This document shows, piece after piece, positions 1 through 9,397 of a DNA stretch of 64,000 nt; the first letter of the stretch is position 1; every line of letters starts with the position of its first letter. This stretch comes from CAYQQJ01 sp964419935 (GTDB lineage: Bacteria > Pseudomonadota > Gammaproteobacteria > Pseudomonadales > Cellvibrionaceae), in contig CAYQQJ010000005.1 in NCBI GenBank assembly GCA_964419935.1, forward strand, positions 103,919-167,918. The letters are read 5' to 3'. Made by a program: the position numbers and the translations under genes. Below the pieces are notes generated by a model, which worked only from the letters and a program-made list of their open reading frames with translations, was not told where the DNA came from and ran no database searches.

Positions 1-1336
1 CCCTCACTGCCTGTGCAAGCTCGCCGTGAAAATCCGTAAAGAAAAGAAATGGCGTGGTCAGGCCCCGCTCTTCACCCATAAACACCAGGGGAATGTGCGG
101 ACTTAACAACTGCACAGTCACTGCAGCGCGCAAAGCATTGGGTTCCACCAAAGTAGTGAGGCGATCACCAAAGGCGCGGTTGCCCACCTGATCGTGATTT
201 TGCAGGAAGAAGATGAAATGATCCGGTGATAGATGCTTGCTGGGTGTGCCGCGGGGCGCGTTGTCATGAGTTGGGGATGCTTCTCCCTGATAGACGAATC
301 CCTCTACTAGTGCTTTTGCCAGTTTTTCAGTAGGCGCTAGGTCATAGTTGCGGTAATAGCCTTCGTTCTCGCCAGTCAGCAGCCGGTGAATTACGTTGTG
401 AATATCGTCATTCCACTGCGCATTAAAATCCTGCTCCAGTAGCTGGCTGACATTGCGTTCGTTTTCCAGCATCAAGTGAACCTGGCGGTCTGGCTCAATG
501 GCTTTTTTGATTTTGGCTGCCATCTCCGGCAGCCAGCTCTGATCCATGATGGCGTGAACAGCATCAAAGCGGAGCCCGTCGAACCGGTATTCCATGAGCC
601 AGTATATGGCGTTCTGCGTGAAAAACTCCCGTACCACCGGCTGTGTAAAATCAATGGCAGCGCCCCAGGGAGATGATTCGTCAGGTGAAAAAAAACGCGA
701 GGCGTAGGTGTGCAGATAGTTGCCATCGGGCCCAAAATGGTTATACACCACGTCCAGATAGACGCATAAACCCAGGCCATGGGCCGTGTCGACCAGGTGC
801 TTCAATTGCTCTGGAGTGCCGTAGCTCGAATCTGGTGCGTAAGGCAAGACGCCGTCATAACCCCAGTTTCGCTGGCCGGAGAAATCCGCAATCGGCATCA
901 ATTCAATTGCGGTGAAGCCCATGTCCACCAGATGTGCCAAATGCGATTCTACCTCGGTAAAGCCGCCGTAACAGCCAAGGTGCAACTCGTAGATCACCAT
1001 TGACTGCCATGGGCGTCCCTTCCAATCCGCGTAGCGCCATTCGAATCGCTGCGGGTCCACCACCAGACTCGGGCCGTGCACGTCATCTTGCTGCTGCCGG
1101 GAGGCCGGGTCCGGAACTCTCAGGTCTTCGGTTACGCGAAATTGATAAGCATCGCCATGATTCAGTGGCGCGGTACAGCGGTGGAAACCATCGTCGGTCC
1201 TGGTCATGGCAAACCGTTTGCCATCCGGTGTTTCCAATTGAACCTGTTCGCTATCCGGTGCCCATAGTGCAAACCGCGTATGGTTCTGATCGAGAATCTG
1301 TGCACCGAATTCGGTCTGGTGCGCATACTGCGTCAT
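1..1336 (-). CDS. treZ: Malto-oligosyltrehalose trehalohydrolase, 3' part outside window
   Basis: TreZ hydrolyses maltooligosyl-trehalose, the TreY product, to release free trehalose in the cytoplasm. About 445 residues are present of a family length near 590, so the C-terminus lies beyond the left edge. An N-terminal early-set beta domain precedes a GH13 barrel with FDGLRFDAVHAI (nucleophile Asp), LMLENERN (acid Glu) and FFLQNHDQVGNRA (third carboxylate). The ATG at 1336 overlaps the glgX stop as ATGA, so translation is probably coupled. TreY is not in the window and would be expected further left. Confidence 0.93.
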   Translation of the reverse strand, partial: MTQYAHQTEFGAQILDQNHTRFALWAPDSEQVQLETPDGKRFAMTRTDDGFHRCTAPLNHGDAYQFRVTEDLRVPDPASRQQQDDVHGPSLVVDPQRFEWRYADWKGRPWQSMVIYELHLGCYGGFTEVESHLAHLVDMGFTAIELMPIADFSGQRNWGYDGVLPYAPDSSYGTPEQLKHLVDTAHGLGLCVYLDVVYNHFGPDGNYLHTYASRFFSPDESSPWGAAIDFTQPVVREFFTQNAIYWLMEYRFDGLRFDAVHAIMDQSWLPEMAAKIKKAIEPDRQVHLMLENERNVSQLLEQDFNAQWNDDIHNVIHRLLTGENEGYYRNYDLAPTEKLAKALVEGFVYQGEASPTHDNAPRGTPSKHLSPDHFIFFLQNHDQVGNRAFGDRLTTLVEPNALRAAVTVQLLSPHIPLVFMGEERGLTTPFLFFTDFHGELAQAVR

Positions 1337-3672
1337 CGCACGTGATCCTCCACGGAATCCGTTTCAAGCGAATCGGGTTCATGTTGTTCATGAGGTGTTT
1401 CATCAGGGCTTTCATCAATGGCGGCATCCGCCTCCGATTGGCCCTGTTCTTCTGCAAGTTCCTGTGCTTGTTCCTCAAAGCCATTTTCTGAGTTTTCATC
1501 CGACTGGTCGTCGTCATGTTGAGCGTGCGGCGTGTGCCGGCCCCTGCTCTCAATCAACTGATTCAGATCATCGATATGGACGCGACTGGTGAGCAGGACT
1601 GCGCTTCGACTGCGCAACAGAACCTGACCGTTTTGAAGTCCCTGTTGTGGAGCCTCATCCGTAACGGGTGCGGTGCTCAAGTGGACGGAATATTCCAGTT
1701 CAGTAAGCGGGAGATGATAATCATAATCCTGGTCATCCGCATTGACCAACAACACGGTGAATCCCACGTACCCATCATCGTGCTTGCTACAGCGTTGCAT
1801 ACCCAGGTGATTGCCGCCCTTTTGCCAGGTCTTGCCTTCCAGCTCCACGCCATTCTGATCAAACCAGAAAACATCGGGGATACCGGGAGCAATTTCGATA
1901 TTGGCATGCTGAAAGTAGCGCCCCTGAAGCAACGGTGTGGATTTACGCAGGTTGATCAATTGCGAGGTGAATTCAAATAACCGGCGACCGGGGTCGGTTT
2001 CCAGCAGTGCCCAATCCAGCCAAAAGGTTTCATTGTCCTGGCAATAGGCATTGTTATTGCCCTGTTGTGTATGACCAAATTCATCGCCTGCCAGCAACAT
2101 CGGTGTACCGTGGGAGCACATCAGGGTCGTCAGTATGTTGCGCTTGGTGGCCTCGCGATTGGCTATGATTTTCGCATCGTCCGTGGGCCCCTCGGCACCC
2201 CAGTTGTAGCTGAGATTATTGTCAGTACCGTCGTTGTTGTCTTCGCCATTCAGTTCATTGTGCTTTTTGTTATAGGACACCAGGTCCTGCAGGCTGAAGC
2301 CATCATGAGCAGTAACAAAGTTCACACCCGCCCAGGGTTGGCGGTGACTGTGGTCGAAAATATCCGCCGAGCCCTGCAGGCGCGCCGCAAGCGCACCGCG
2401 AATCTTGTCGTCCCCGCGCCAGAAGCGGCGTACGTCATCGCGAAAATAGTCGTTCCATTCGGCAAACCCCGGCGGATGGTTACCGACCTGATGCCCCCCC
2501 GGACCAATATCCCAGGGTTCGGCAATCAGTTTAACGCCGGCCAGCAGTGGGTCCTGCATCAAGGCGTCAAAGAAGCCGCAATTCGGGTCGAAGCCATTAT
2601 CTTCACGCCCGAGAGTTGCACTCAAATCAAATCGAAAACCGTCAACGTGGTATTCCTGAACCCAATATCGCAGGGAATCCATTACCATTTGAATAATGCG
2701 CCTATGGGACATATTCAGCGTGTTGCCGCACCCGGTGTCGTTGATATGAAAACGCGAGTCATCTGGCAGTAAGCGATAGTAGGAACTGTTGCCAAAGCCC
2801 CGCCAGGAGAGCGTCGGCCCCATCTCGTTACCTTCACAGGTGTGGTTGTAAACCACATCCATAATTACTTCGATGCCGGCGGCGTGAAGTTGCTTGATGG
2901 CCCATTTCATTTGCCCCAGGGTATTGTCCGAGAGATATCCAGGCTCGGGGGCAAAAAAACCAAGGGTGTTGTAACCCCAGTAATTGGTGAGTTGTTTATC
3001 CAGAAGATTTCGATCGCGCAAGAACAATTGCGCGGGGAGAATTTCCACGGAGGTAATGCCGAGCCGCTTGAAATATTCAATTGTTGACGGATGACCCAGC
3101 GCACCGAATGTACCGCGATCATGTTCGGGCAGGTCATTACGGAGCTTGGTAAAACCTCGGACATGGAGCTCATAGATTACCGTTTCGTTCCACGGCACCC
3201 GGGGGCGACGGTCATCGCCCCAGTCAAAATAATTGTCTGTGACTACAGCCTTGGGCATATACGCGGCGCTGTCGCGACGATCAAATGACAAGTCACCCTT
3301 ACTCGAGCCCACATGATAACCAAAGAGCGCATCATGCCAGCGAATGGTGCCCGCCGTCTGGCGTGCGTAGGGGTCGAGCAATAACTTGTGATGATTGAAG
3401 CGGTGGCCATTTTTCGGATCGTAAGGGCCGTAAACGCGATAGCCGTATTGGGTACCCGGTTGTGCATTGGGCAGATATCCGCTCCAGACACCGTGGGTAC
3501 AGTCCGGCATTTCCAGCCGTGCCACCTGATGCCGCCCGGTGTGATCAAAGATGCACAAATCCACTTTTTCTGCATGTTCGGCAAACACCGAAAAATGCGT
3601 TCCACGTCCATCCCACTGCGCACCGAGCAAATGATTATTGGATGTTGAATGTAGTTCATTAAAATCTGTCAT
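1333..3672 (-). CDS. glgX: Glycogen debranching enzyme GlgX with an acidic C-terminal tail
   Basis: GlgX hydrolyses alpha-1,6 branches of glycogen left by phosphorylase. It has an N-terminal CBM48 and a GH13 barrel with VDGFRFDLSATLGR (nucleophile Asp), KLIAEPWDIG (acid/base Glu) and VTAHDGFSLQDLVSY (third Asp). The protein has 779 residues; isoamylase-type GlgX proteins usually have 650-720. The last 65-70 residues are an unusual Asp/Glu/Gln/Ser-rich, low-complexity tail with no family match that I know. The start overlaps the glgB stop as ATGA and the stop overlaps the treZ start, so it sits inside a coupled operon. Confidence 0.95.
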   Translation of the reverse strand: MTDFNELHSTSNNHLLGAQWDGRGTHFSVFAEHAEKVDLCIFDHTGRHQVARLEMPDCTHGVWSGYLPNAQPGTQYGYRVYGPYDPKNGHRFNHHKLLLDPYARQTAGTIRWHDALFGYHVGSSKGDLSFDRRDSAAYMPKAVVTDNYFDWGDDRRPRVPWNETVIYELHVRGFTKLRNDLPEHDRGTFGALGHPSTIEYFKRLGITSVEILPAQLFLRDRNLLDKQLTNYWGYNTLGFFAPEPGYLSDNTLGQMKWAIKQLHAAGIEVIMDVVYNHTCEGNEMGPTLSWRGFGNSSYYRLLPDDSRFHINDTGCGNTLNMSHRRIIQMVMDSLRYWVQEYHVDGFRFDLSATLGREDNGFDPNCGFFDALMQDPLLAGVKLIAEPWDIGPGGHQVGNHPPGFAEWNDYFRDDVRRFWRGDDKIRGALAARLQGSADIFDHSHRQPWAGVNFVTAHDGFSLQDLVSYNKKHNELNGEDNNDGTDNNLSYNWGAEGPTDDAKIIANREATKRNILTTLMCSHGTPMLLAGDEFGHTQQGNNNAYCQDNETFWLDWALLETDPGRRLFEFTSQLINLRKSTPLLQGRYFQHANIEIAPGIPDVFWFDQNGVELEGKTWQKGGNHLGMQRCSKHDDGYVGFTVLLVNADDQDYDYHLPLTELEYSVHLSTAPVTDEAPQQGLQNGQVLLRSRSAVLLTSRVHIDDLNQLIESRGRHTPHAQHDDDQSDENSENGFEEQAQELAEEQGQSEADAAIDESPDETPHEQHEPDSLETDSVEDHVR

Positions 3673-5954
3673 TGAGCACTTCCGTCGGCTTCATCGTAAA
3701 CAACTTCATCATAAACAAAGAATACCGTAGCCAGTGGCGGAACCGTAAGATCCACGGAGAAGGCCTGGCCGTGGCTGGGTATGGCACGGGAAATCAGTGC
3801 CCCGCCATTTCCCATGTTGGATCCGCCGTAACATTCCGCATCGGTATTGATTGCCTCTCGCCAACGACCGAGGCGCGGAACACCGACCCTATAGGCGTTG
3901 TGAGGCAACGGCGTAAAGTTGCAAACGACCAGCACAGGTGCCGTCGATTCGTCAATGCCGCTACGGTAAAATGCAAAAATACTATTGTTGTTGTCGTCAC
4001 CGATCAACCAGGTAAACCCGGTGCTGTCGCAGTCGGCCAAATGCAGTGCTGGCGTTTCCCGGTAAAGGTGATTCAAATCTCCAATCAACCGTTGCACACC
4101 TCTGTGCTTGGCATCGCCCAATAGATGCCATTCGACCTGATCATCGTGATTCCACTCGGCAGTCTGTGCAATTTCTCCGCCCATAAAAAGGAGTTTCTTA
4201 CCCGGGTGTGCCCACATGAATCCATAGTAACTGCGCAGATTCGCAAATTTCTGCCACTGGTCACCCGGCATTTTTCCCAGCATGGAGCCCTTGCCATGAA
4301 CCACTTCATCGTGGGATAGCGGCAGCACAAAACGCTCTGAAAACGCGTACTGCAAACCGAAGGTGATCTCGTTGTGATGATAGGCGCGATGAACAGGATC
4401 GTGCTGAATATAACTCAGGGAGTCGTGCATCCAGCCCATATTCCACTTGAAGCAAAAGCCCAAACCGCCTTCATCAATGGGATGGGAAACCCCGGGCCAG
4501 GCGGTGGATTCTTCTGCAATGACCACGGCACCGGGACAGCGTTGACCGACAATGCAATTCAGGTGACGAATGAAATCGATGGACTCCAGATTTTCCCGGC
4601 CGCCGTACCGGTTTGGAATCCACTGCCCTTCCTCCCGCGAATAATCGCGGTAAAGCATGGAGGCCACCGCATCCACGCGCAAACCGTCAACGTGGTAAAT
4701 TTCCAGCCAGTGGAGTGCGCTCGCAATGAGAAATTCATGAACTTCCGTGCGACCAAGATTGTAAATCAGTGTGTTCCAATCCTGATGAAATCCTTCTCTT
4801 TCATCCTCGTGCTCATAAAGCGCAGTGCCGTCAAAACGCATAAGGCCGTGGGGATCTGTGGGGAAATGCGCTGGCACCCAATCGACGATTACACCAATTT
4901 CCGCTTTATGACAGCGATCCACAAAGCGCGCGAAGGCTTTGGGGTCCCCCGCTTCCGCATAAGGCGCAAAGAGCCCAATAGGTTGATAGCCCCAGGAACC
5001 GCCGAACGGGTGTGCGGTGATGGGGAGCAACTCAATGTGAGTAAAACCCAGATCCTTGACATAAGGAATGAGTTCATCCGCGAGCTCATCCCAAGTAAAA
5101 GAGCGGTTATTCTCGTGAGCCACTCGCCTCCAGGATAAGCCATGCAACTCATAAATACTGATGGGCGCGTGATGGGATTGGCGCTGTCGCCGCTCGGACA
5201 TCCACTTGGCGTCGTGCCATTGCACGGGCTCCGGGTCCGCCACTATAGACGCATTGCCCGGCGGAACCTCGGCCTGCCACGCCACCGGGTCTGCCTTCAG
5301 AGGAAGAAGGCCCTGAGGGCCGAGGATTTCGTACTTGTAATAATCACCGGCTTTTGCAGCGGGAATAAACAGTTCCCACACACCACAGGATTGGCGCGGC
5401 CGCATCGGATGGCGGCGTCCATCCCACTGATTGAATTCGCCCACCACGGAAACCCGTCGCGCGTTGGGTGCCCACACCGCAAACCGAACACCCGCACAAC
5501 CATCAATGGTTAACGGCCGCGCACCGAGGCAGCGATTCAGCTCATAGTGTTTGCCTTCCGCCAGCAGGTGCACATCCACATCGCCGAGCAGTGGCCCAAA
5601 CCCGTAGGGGTCCTCTGTCTCCTGGTGAACGGTCTCGTGAATTCCCGCTTGCCAATGAATGCGCAACCGGTAGCGCGTATTCATGGGGCCCGAGCCACCC
5701 AATTCCTTCATGGTGACATTGCCGGACCATATCCCACTGTCATTCACCGCCTGCAGTGCACCAATAACCTTGCCGGTGCTCGAGGCAACAATTTCCACGC
5801 CGTGGGCATTCGGTTGTACGGTAGTGATCTGTATCAGGTCGCCAACTTTGTGCGGGCCCAGAATGGTGAAGGGGTTATGCAAGGTGCCCTGCTCCAGTGC
5901 ACGAATGCTGGACTCGCTGAGGTTGGACTTCATTTGTAAAGACGATTGAACCAT
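3669..5954 (-). CDS. glgB: 1,4-alpha-glucan branching enzyme
   Basis: GlgB introduces alpha-1,6 branches into the growing alpha-1,4-glucan. Its 761 residues are typical of the long GlgB class with N1 and N2 (CBM48) modules before the GH13 barrel. Catalytic motifs visible are VDGLRVDAVASMLYRDYSR (nucleophile Asp), VVIAEESTAWPGVS (Glu) and LPLSHDEVVHGKGSM (Asp). The ATG at 5954 has AGGAG six bases upstream and lies three bases after the treS stop. In the GlgE pathway GlgB acts on the linear maltosyl polymers made by the GlgE product two genes upstream. Confidence 0.96.
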   Translation of the reverse strand: MVQSSLQMKSNLSESSIRALEQGTLHNPFTILGPHKVGDLIQITTVQPNAHGVEIVASSTGKVIGALQAVNDSGIWSGNVTMKELGGSGPMNTRYRLRIHWQAGIHETVHQETEDPYGFGPLLGDVDVHLLAEGKHYELNRCLGARPLTIDGCAGVRFAVWAPNARRVSVVGEFNQWDGRRHPMRPRQSCGVWELFIPAAKAGDYYKYEILGPQGLLPLKADPVAWQAEVPPGNASIVADPEPVQWHDAKWMSERRQRQSHHAPISIYELHGLSWRRVAHENNRSFTWDELADELIPYVKDLGFTHIELLPITAHPFGGSWGYQPIGLFAPYAEAGDPKAFARFVDRCHKAEIGVIVDWVPAHFPTDPHGLMRFDGTALYEHEDEREGFHQDWNTLIYNLGRTEVHEFLIASALHWLEIYHVDGLRVDAVASMLYRDYSREEGQWIPNRYGGRENLESIDFIRHLNCIVGQRCPGAVVIAEESTAWPGVSHPIDEGGLGFCFKWNMGWMHDSLSYIQHDPVHRAYHHNEITFGLQYAFSERFVLPLSHDEVVHGKGSMLGKMPGDQWQKFANLRSYYGFMWAHPGKKLLFMGGEIAQTAEWNHDDQVEWHLLGDAKHRGVQRLIGDLNHLYRETPALHLADCDSTGFTWLIGDDNNNSIFAFYRSGIDESTAPVLVVCNFTPLPHNAYRVGVPRLGRWREAINTDAECYGGSNMGNGGALISRAIPSHGQAFSVDLTVPPLATVFFVYDEVVYDEADGSAQ

Positions 5955-5957
5955 GTG

Positions 5958-8900
5958 TTACTCCTCTGCTCCGGCGGATATTTCAATACCCATACCGCGA
6001 ACAATTTCGGCAAAACCCTGCAGCGGCACTCGGACCCAATCCGGACGGTTGGCCGCTTCGTAGGAAATTTCATAAGTCGCTTTTTCAAGCATAAAAAGTT
6101 GAATCAACGCCTGTTGGCTCGTTTGGCTGTGCCATTGATGAGGCAACTCGCCAGATGCTTGCTGATACGCCGTTAAAAAGGCGTCTGTTGATGTTTCACG
6201 AAAACGCCGCAACAGCTCTCGATAACTCGCTTGGGCCTTCTCACTCTCAAGTACGGTGCTGTGCAGTGACGCCACCTCGGTCACGTAATGGAAGGATCGC
6301 AAGATGCCAGCCACATCCCGATAAGGGCTCGCTTTCGAGCAGCGCTCCGTCAGTGGGCGCGAGGGCTCGCCTTCGAAATCGATAAAATACGCATCGTTCT
6401 GGGATACAAGAATCTGCCCCAGGTGCAGATCCCCGTGAATGCGAAACATCAGCGAACCCTCGCCCTCTTTCGCAAGATGGGCGATACGCGCAATAATGTT
6501 CTCACGGTTCCTGATTAGATGTTCAACCAGGGACGCATCCCAGGAGGACATACCAGCGCTGGCGTGGTCGAGTTCGTCCAGCGCATCATTCACCTGCCGG
6601 GTGACAGACTCTGTCCACTGCTTGCACACCGGCGCACTGACCGGTTCCGGTACAAAGGCTTTATCCTGCCTTGCCGCAAGAACCTGATGCATTTCCCCTA
6701 AACGCATTCCTATGGCGCCGGCAAAATGTTGGAACTCCGCCAGGGCGTCCTGATCGTCAAATGTGCAGATATCCACCTGCATGTTATCGACGTCCATGGA
6801 TTCCATGGACGCGGTCTCGATATGAAAACGATCCAGCTGGCTGAGAATCCACTCCCAACCATCGCCCTGGCTAGGAATATAACTTTGCAACACTGCCAGC
6901 ACCTGCTCCTGACCGTCTTCTGCAATGCGATAGACATGACCAAGCAATGCGCCTGTATTGGCAAATCCACCCTCGGTCAGCGCTCGGCTGATTTCAACTT
7001 CCGGATGCTCTCCAGGAAACAAGCGGCGGAATATTTTGAGAATGGCCTGCTCGCCAATAATGATGGAGCTGTTGGACTGTTCAACGGAAATCGGACGGAT
7101 ATCAATGTCGTCAGCAGTGAAATCGATGTTGGTAAATCCCGGCGTTGGCTGGAACACCAGCCCGCCGGGTTCAGCCCTACTGCGCCCGCCATCGTCCTGA
7201 GCGTGCTGTGCCATCAGGTAGATAAATCGTTTCGCCAGCCCATCGGAGGACACGGCGTCAGTCAGTTCACCAACGCGCTGTTTGCGTCTGACTCGCGCCA
7301 ACGCCAGCTGGTGCGCCAGCGTCGGCACGGGTTTGTCTTCATAGAACACCGTCAGCGGAATCTGGTAGCGTTGTCGGTTTCCATCGATCGAAGCCTCGGC
7401 TTCAATCAGCATAATGGTCGGTTGCAGACCGGTATCACCGGTGCTGTCCGTGGGACCTGACGGTAAAGCGATGGCGCTGTACAAACGCACACCATCAAGC
7501 TTTCCGGCCTTGCCGGAAAACCAGCGTCGTTTGGATAAATAAGCCGGGAGAATTTCGTTCTCCAGAGTGCCGCGAATGGGTTGTTGGGTAATCTCGCTGA
7601 TGTCCCGACGAAGAACCAGCGTTAGATATTCCGGCATCGGCTCCGGCGGCGGTGAATACCAATCGGGAACTTCGGTTTCCTTGGCGATAAGAAACCAGTA
7701 AAACCCATAGGGTGGCAGGGTAAGCAAATAAGGCAGTTCCCCCACTGGCGGGAACAGACTACCTCCGGACATTTCCAGCGGTACACAGCCGGAGAATTGC
7801 GAGATATCCAGTTCGACTGCCTGCGCCGAACGGGACAGATTGGCGAGGCACAAAATGGTTTCCTCGCGCCCTTCGTCGCCTTCTTCCGGTGTGTATTCCC
7901 GCAAATACGCCAGCACCCGACGATTGCTCGGGTACAGAGTTTTGAAAGTTCCACGTCCGAACGCCCGATACTGTTTGCGTATCTCCAGCATGACGTGCAT
8001 CCAGTTCAGAAACGAATGGGGGTCCCGGCTCTGTGCCTCCACATTGGTAGAACTGTAACCGTAAACCGGATCCATGATCGGAGGCAGCATAAGGCGCGCG
8101 GGGTCCGCTTTGGAAAAACCACCGTTTCTGTCCGGTGACCATTGCATGGGCGTGCGTACGCCGTCGCGGTCACCCAAAAAGACATTGTCTCCCATGCAGA
8201 TTTCGTCGCCATAATAGATAATTGGCGTGCCGCGCATGGAAAGTAGCAGTGAGTGCAGCACTTCTATTCGGCGGCGATCCCGCTGCATCAAAGGCGCCAG
8301 GCGGCGGCGGATGCCGAGGTTCAATCGCGCGCGGGCGTCGGAGGCATATTGATCCCATAAATAGTCCCGCTCTTTGTCGGTCACCATCTCCAGTGTCAAC
8401 TCGTCATGGTTGCGCAGGAAAATCGCCCATTGACAGGTTTCCGGCACCTCCGGTGTCTGGCGGAGGATATCGGTGATGGGAAAGCGATCCTCCTGGGCCA
8501 GCGCCATATACATGCGAGGCATTAGCGGAAAGTGAAAGGCCATGTGGCACTCATCGCCTTTGCCGAAATATTCCTGAGTGTCTTCCGGCCATTGGTTGGC
8601 TTCAGCCAACAGCAAACGGTCGGGAAATTTCGCGTCAACTTCCGCACGGATTTTTTTCAGAATCTCATGGGTTTCCGGCAGGTTTTCATTATTGGTGCCT
8701 TCCCGTTCCACCAGATAAGGCACAGCGTCCAGCCGCAACCCATCCACACCCATGCCCAACCAGAAGTTCATCACGTCCAGCACGGCCTGCATTACGGCAG
8801 GATTGTCGAAATTCAAATCCGGCTGATGTGAGTAGAAGCGATGCCAATAATAGGCTTTCGCCTCCGGATCCCAGGCCCAGTTGGACTTTTCTGTATCCAG

Positions 8901-9395
8901 AAAAATAATCCGCGTTTCGGGATACTTTTCATCGGTGCCCGACCACACGTAAAAGTCCCGCTCCGGGGAGCCCGGCGGCGCCGATCTCGCTCGCTGGAAC
9001 CACGGGTGTTGATCCGAGGTGTGATTGATGACCAGCTCGGTAATTACACGCAGCCCGCGAGAGTGTGCTTGCTGTATGAATTCCTTGATATCATCAATGG
9101 TCCCGTAGTCGGGGTGAACACCATAGTAATCCGCGATATCGTAACCATCGTCACGTAGCGGACTTGGATAAAATGGCAGGAGCCAAACCGTATTCACGCC
9201 GAGGGTCGCGATATAGTCCAGCTTCTGTATAAGCCCTTGCAGATCACCAATGCCGTCATTATTGGAATCGAAGAACGATTTGACGTGAAGCTGGTAGATA
9301 ATGGCGTCTTTGTACCAGGTTGCCTGTTGTACGACTGCCTGGTTTCGTCCGCTTTGGTTACTGGCGTTGTTCGAATTCTGATAAGCCTGTTGCAC
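5958..9395 (-). CDS. treS: Trehalose synthase/maltokinase fusion (TreS-Mak)
   Basis: This bifunctional enzyme interconverts trehalose and maltose and phosphorylates maltose to maltose-1-phosphate, the GlgE substrate. Residues ~1-560 form the GH13 TreS domain (GVDGLRLDAVPYLVE nucleophile; LLLAEANQWPED acid; LRNHDELTLEMV). The C-terminal ~400 residues are an aminoglycoside-phosphotransferase-like maltokinase with RIHGDLHLGQ and YFIDFEGEPSRP. I place the start at the GTG at 9395, because GGAG lies seven bases upstream and it begins two bases after the glgE stop. A TTG at 9425 would also be open but overlaps glgE. The fusion makes production of maltose-1-phosphate from trehalose stoichiometric in one polypeptide. 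Confidence 0.94.
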   Translation of the reverse strand: MQQAYQNSNNASNQSGRNQAVVQQATWYKDAIIYQLHVKSFFDSNNDGIGDLQGLIQKLDYIATLGVNTVWLLPFYPSPLRDDGYDIADYYGVHPDYGTIDDIKEFIQQAHSRGLRVITELVINHTSDQHPWFQRARSAPPGSPERDFYVWSGTDEKYPETRIIFLDTEKSNWAWDPEAKAYYWHRFYSHQPDLNFDNPAVMQAVLDVMNFWLGMGVDGLRLDAVPYLVEREGTNNENLPETHEILKKIRAEVDAKFPDRLLLAEANQWPEDTQEYFGKGDECHMAFHFPLMPRMYMALAQEDRFPITDILRQTPEVPETCQWAIFLRNHDELTLEMVTDKERDYLWDQYASDARARLNLGIRRRLAPLMQRDRRRIEVLHSLLLSMRGTPIIYYGDEICMGDNVFLGDRDGVRTPMQWSPDRNGGFSKADPARLMLPPIMDPVYGYSSTNVEAQSRDPHSFLNWMHVMLEIRKQYRAFGRGTFKTLYPSNRRVLAYLREYTPEEGDEGREETILCLANLSRSAQAVELDISQFSGCVPLEMSGGSLFPPVGELPYLLTLPPYGFYWFLIAKETEVPDWYSPPPEPMPEYLTLVLRRDISEITQQPIRGTLENEILPAYLSKRRWFSGKAGKLDGVRLYSAIALPSGPTDSTGDTGLQPTIMLIEAEASIDGNRQRYQIPLTVFYEDKPVPTLAHQLALARVRRKQRVGELTDAVSSDGLAKRFIYLMAQHAQDDGGRSRAEPGGLVFQPTPGFTNIDFTADDIDIRPISVEQSNSSIIIGEQAILKIFRRLFPGEHPEVEISRALTEGGFANTGALLGHVYRIAEDGQEQVLAVLQSYIPSQGDGWEWILSQLDRFHIETASMESMDVDNMQVDICTFDDQDALAEFQHFAGAIGMRLGEMHQVLAARQDKAFVPEPVSAPVCKQWTESVTRQVNDALDELDHASAGMSSWDASLVEHLIRNRENIIARIAHLAKEGEGSLMFRIHGDLHLGQILVSQNDAYFIDFEGEPSRPLTERCSKASPYRDVAGILRSFHYVTEVASLHSTVLESEKAQASYRELLRRFRETSTDAFLTAYQQASGELPHQWHSQTSQQALIQLFMLEKATYEISYEAANRPDWVRVPLQGFAEIVRGMGIEISAGAEE

Positions 9396-9397
9396 AA

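Noticed and set aside
2065..2772. 235-residue plus-strand frame opposite glgX
   Set aside because: It is the antisense shadow of a clear GH13 gene; the composition follows that gene's codon pattern.
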